Below are positions 5,148 through 5,956 of a stretch of 5,956 bases of DNA, piece after piece. Each line of letters opens with the position of its first letter. The first letter of the stretch is position 1. Position numbers and translations under genes: made by a program. Below the pieces are notes generated by a model that worked only from the letters and a program-made list of their open reading frames with translations, did no database searches and was not told the DNA's origin. This DNA comes from Rubrobacter sp. (GTDB lineage: Bacteria > Actinomycetota > Rubrobacteria > Rubrobacterales > Rubrobacteraceae), in the NCBI GenBank assembly GCA_016781705.1, contig JADDPV010000184.1, positions 1 through 5,956 of the forward strand, written 5' to 3'.

Positions 5148-5956
5148 CTACCCGGGGGGAATGAGCCCGAGCTCGCGGGCGATGCTGACGGCCTCCCGGC
5201 GGGACCGGGCGCCGAGGCGCTCGTTGGCGCCCTTCAGGTGCTTCTTGACGGCGGGCTCGGAGAGGGCGAGGTGGCGGGCGATCTGGGACGTGGTCATGTT
5301 GCGCCCGACCAGGGTGAGCACCTCTATCTGGCGGTAGGTGAGGACCGGCCGCGAGCCGGCGGCCCGCGCCGCACCGGCGGTGTCCATGGCGAAGGCGGTG
5401 TTCTGCGCGATGGCCTCGGCGAGGAGCAGGTCATCGCGGTCGTAGGTCTTCTCGGCGTCGGTCGAGACGAAGCTCATGGCGCCTATCGGGCTACCGCCGG
5501 CGGCGAGCGGGACGCAGATGTAGGAGCGAGGCGAGATCGTCCTCAGCAGGTGCAGGTGCTTATCGTCCTCGGCGATCTCGCGGAGGAAGGCGTCCGTGAC
5601 GACCTCTCGCAGCTCCGGGCGCCCGGTCCGGATCGCCTTGGGCGCGGGGTGGGGAAGGTCCGGGTTCTTGGGGTAGCGGCGCGCGAGATCGGCGGCGACG
5701 CCTTCGCCGACCGGGTCGGCGTGCTCCACCGCGATCCTCTCTATGCGGCGACGGTCCCTGCTCTCGCGGAGCACGTCCACGAAGCACCAGTCCGTGAAGG
5801 CCGGCACGCACACCTTGGCGGCCTCCGCCGCCACTTGAGCGGCGTCGTCGTAGGGCCGTAGCAGTACGGAGGCGTGGGCCAGGAGCCGCTCGCGGCGCTC
5901 GGCTGCGTCCGCCCTGGCCCGCTCGCGCTCGCGCTCGGCGCGCCGCTCGCAGGCGT
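5148..5956 (-). CDS. GAF-domain LuxR-type transcriptional regulator (5' end outside window)
   Basis: This is the C-terminal 268 residues of a larger regulator; the frame runs unbroken off the right edge. Visible residues 1-25 form an Arg/Glu-rich, probably coiled-coil linker. A GAF-type sensor domain follows at about 28-195, with SYICVPL and IGAMSFVS matching the family's core strands and AEAIAQNTAFAMD its last helix. A LuxR/GerE helix-turn-helix lies at about 205-266, with LTYRQIEVL at its start, SQIARHL, and AVKKHL in the recognition helix. The protein probably senses a small ligand, redox state or light through GAF, possibly with a PAS domain further upstream, and binds DNA through the LuxR domain. 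A GTG at 5834 could act as a start, but it would cut into the GAF domain, so an upstream start is more likely. It lies upstream of the transfer operon on the same strand, but the 486-base gap suggests a separate unit. Its targets are unknown. Confidence 0.9.
   Translation of the reverse strand, partial: ACERRAERERERARADAAERRERLLAHASVLLRPYDDAAQVAAEAAKVCVPAFTDWCFVDVLRESRDRRRIERIAVEHADPVGEGVAADLARRYPKNPDLPHPAPKAIRTGRPELREVVTDAFLREIAEDDKHLHLLRTISPRSYICVPLAAGGSPIGAMSFVSTDAEKTYDRDDLLLAEAIAQNTAFAMDTAGAARAAGSRPVLTYRQIEVLTLVGRNMTTSQIARHLALSEPAVKKHLKGANERLGARSRREAVSIARELGLIPPG

Noticed and set aside
4821..5861. Plus-strand frame of 346 codons across the intergenic region and opposite the LuxR gene
   Set aside because: Most of it is antisense to the well-supported GAF-LuxR gene, and its product shows no motif; only its first part lies in the gap.
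1..5956. CRISPR arrays, tRNA or rRNA genes, insertion sequences, integrase sites
   Set aside because: I looked for regularly spaced long repeats, RNA gene signatures, transposase motifs and terminal repeats, and saw none.

Overview
This is a very GC-rich window in which every credible gene lies on the minus strand. AGG and ATA codons are frequent for such a GC level, and GTG and TTG starts are used. Together with a GAF-LuxR regulator and a two-membrane-helix PrgI domain joined to a VirB4 ATPase, this suggests a high-GC Gram-positive, probably an actinobacterium. A Rubrobacter-like host is my best guess, from codon style and regulator type only. The gene set is the core of a conjugative type IV secretion system, so the window probably comes from a conjugative plasmid or an integrative conjugative element. 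No relaxase, integrase, replication gene or attachment site is visible, so plasmid and ICE cannot be told apart.

In transcription order (right to left), the right end (5956-5148) holds the C-terminal part of a GAF-domain LuxR-type regulator whose start lies beyond the window. Next is a gene-free stretch of about 480 bases (5147-4662) rich in short repeats and inverted repeats. It includes an array of GGTATCC-like units spaced 11-12 bases apart and several hairpin-forming palindromes. It sits directly upstream of the transfer genes, where a promoter/operator or an origin of transfer would be expected.

The transfer cluster follows: a VirD4/TraG-type coupling ATPase (4661-3018), a VirB2/TrbC-like pilin-type protein with a long leader (2979-2470), a small hydrophobic protein of unknown function (2466-2134), and a PrgI-VirB4 fusion ATPase (2119 to beyond base 1). 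The gaps within the cluster are 38, 3 and 14 bases, so the four genes are very likely one operon. The coupling protein would bring the DNA-relaxase complex to the channel. The VirB2-like protein would form the extracellular or channel subunit. The PrgI part would supply the inner-membrane component, and the VirB4 part would power assembly and substrate transfer.

The points most worth a second look are the helically phased repeat array and the hairpin next to a possible nic-like sequence in the intergenic region, the poly-glycine tail of the pilin gene that also supplies the ribosome binding site of the next gene, and the unrecognised small membrane protein between VirB2 and VirB4. Nothing here is clearly a new system; it reads as a divergent conjugation module.
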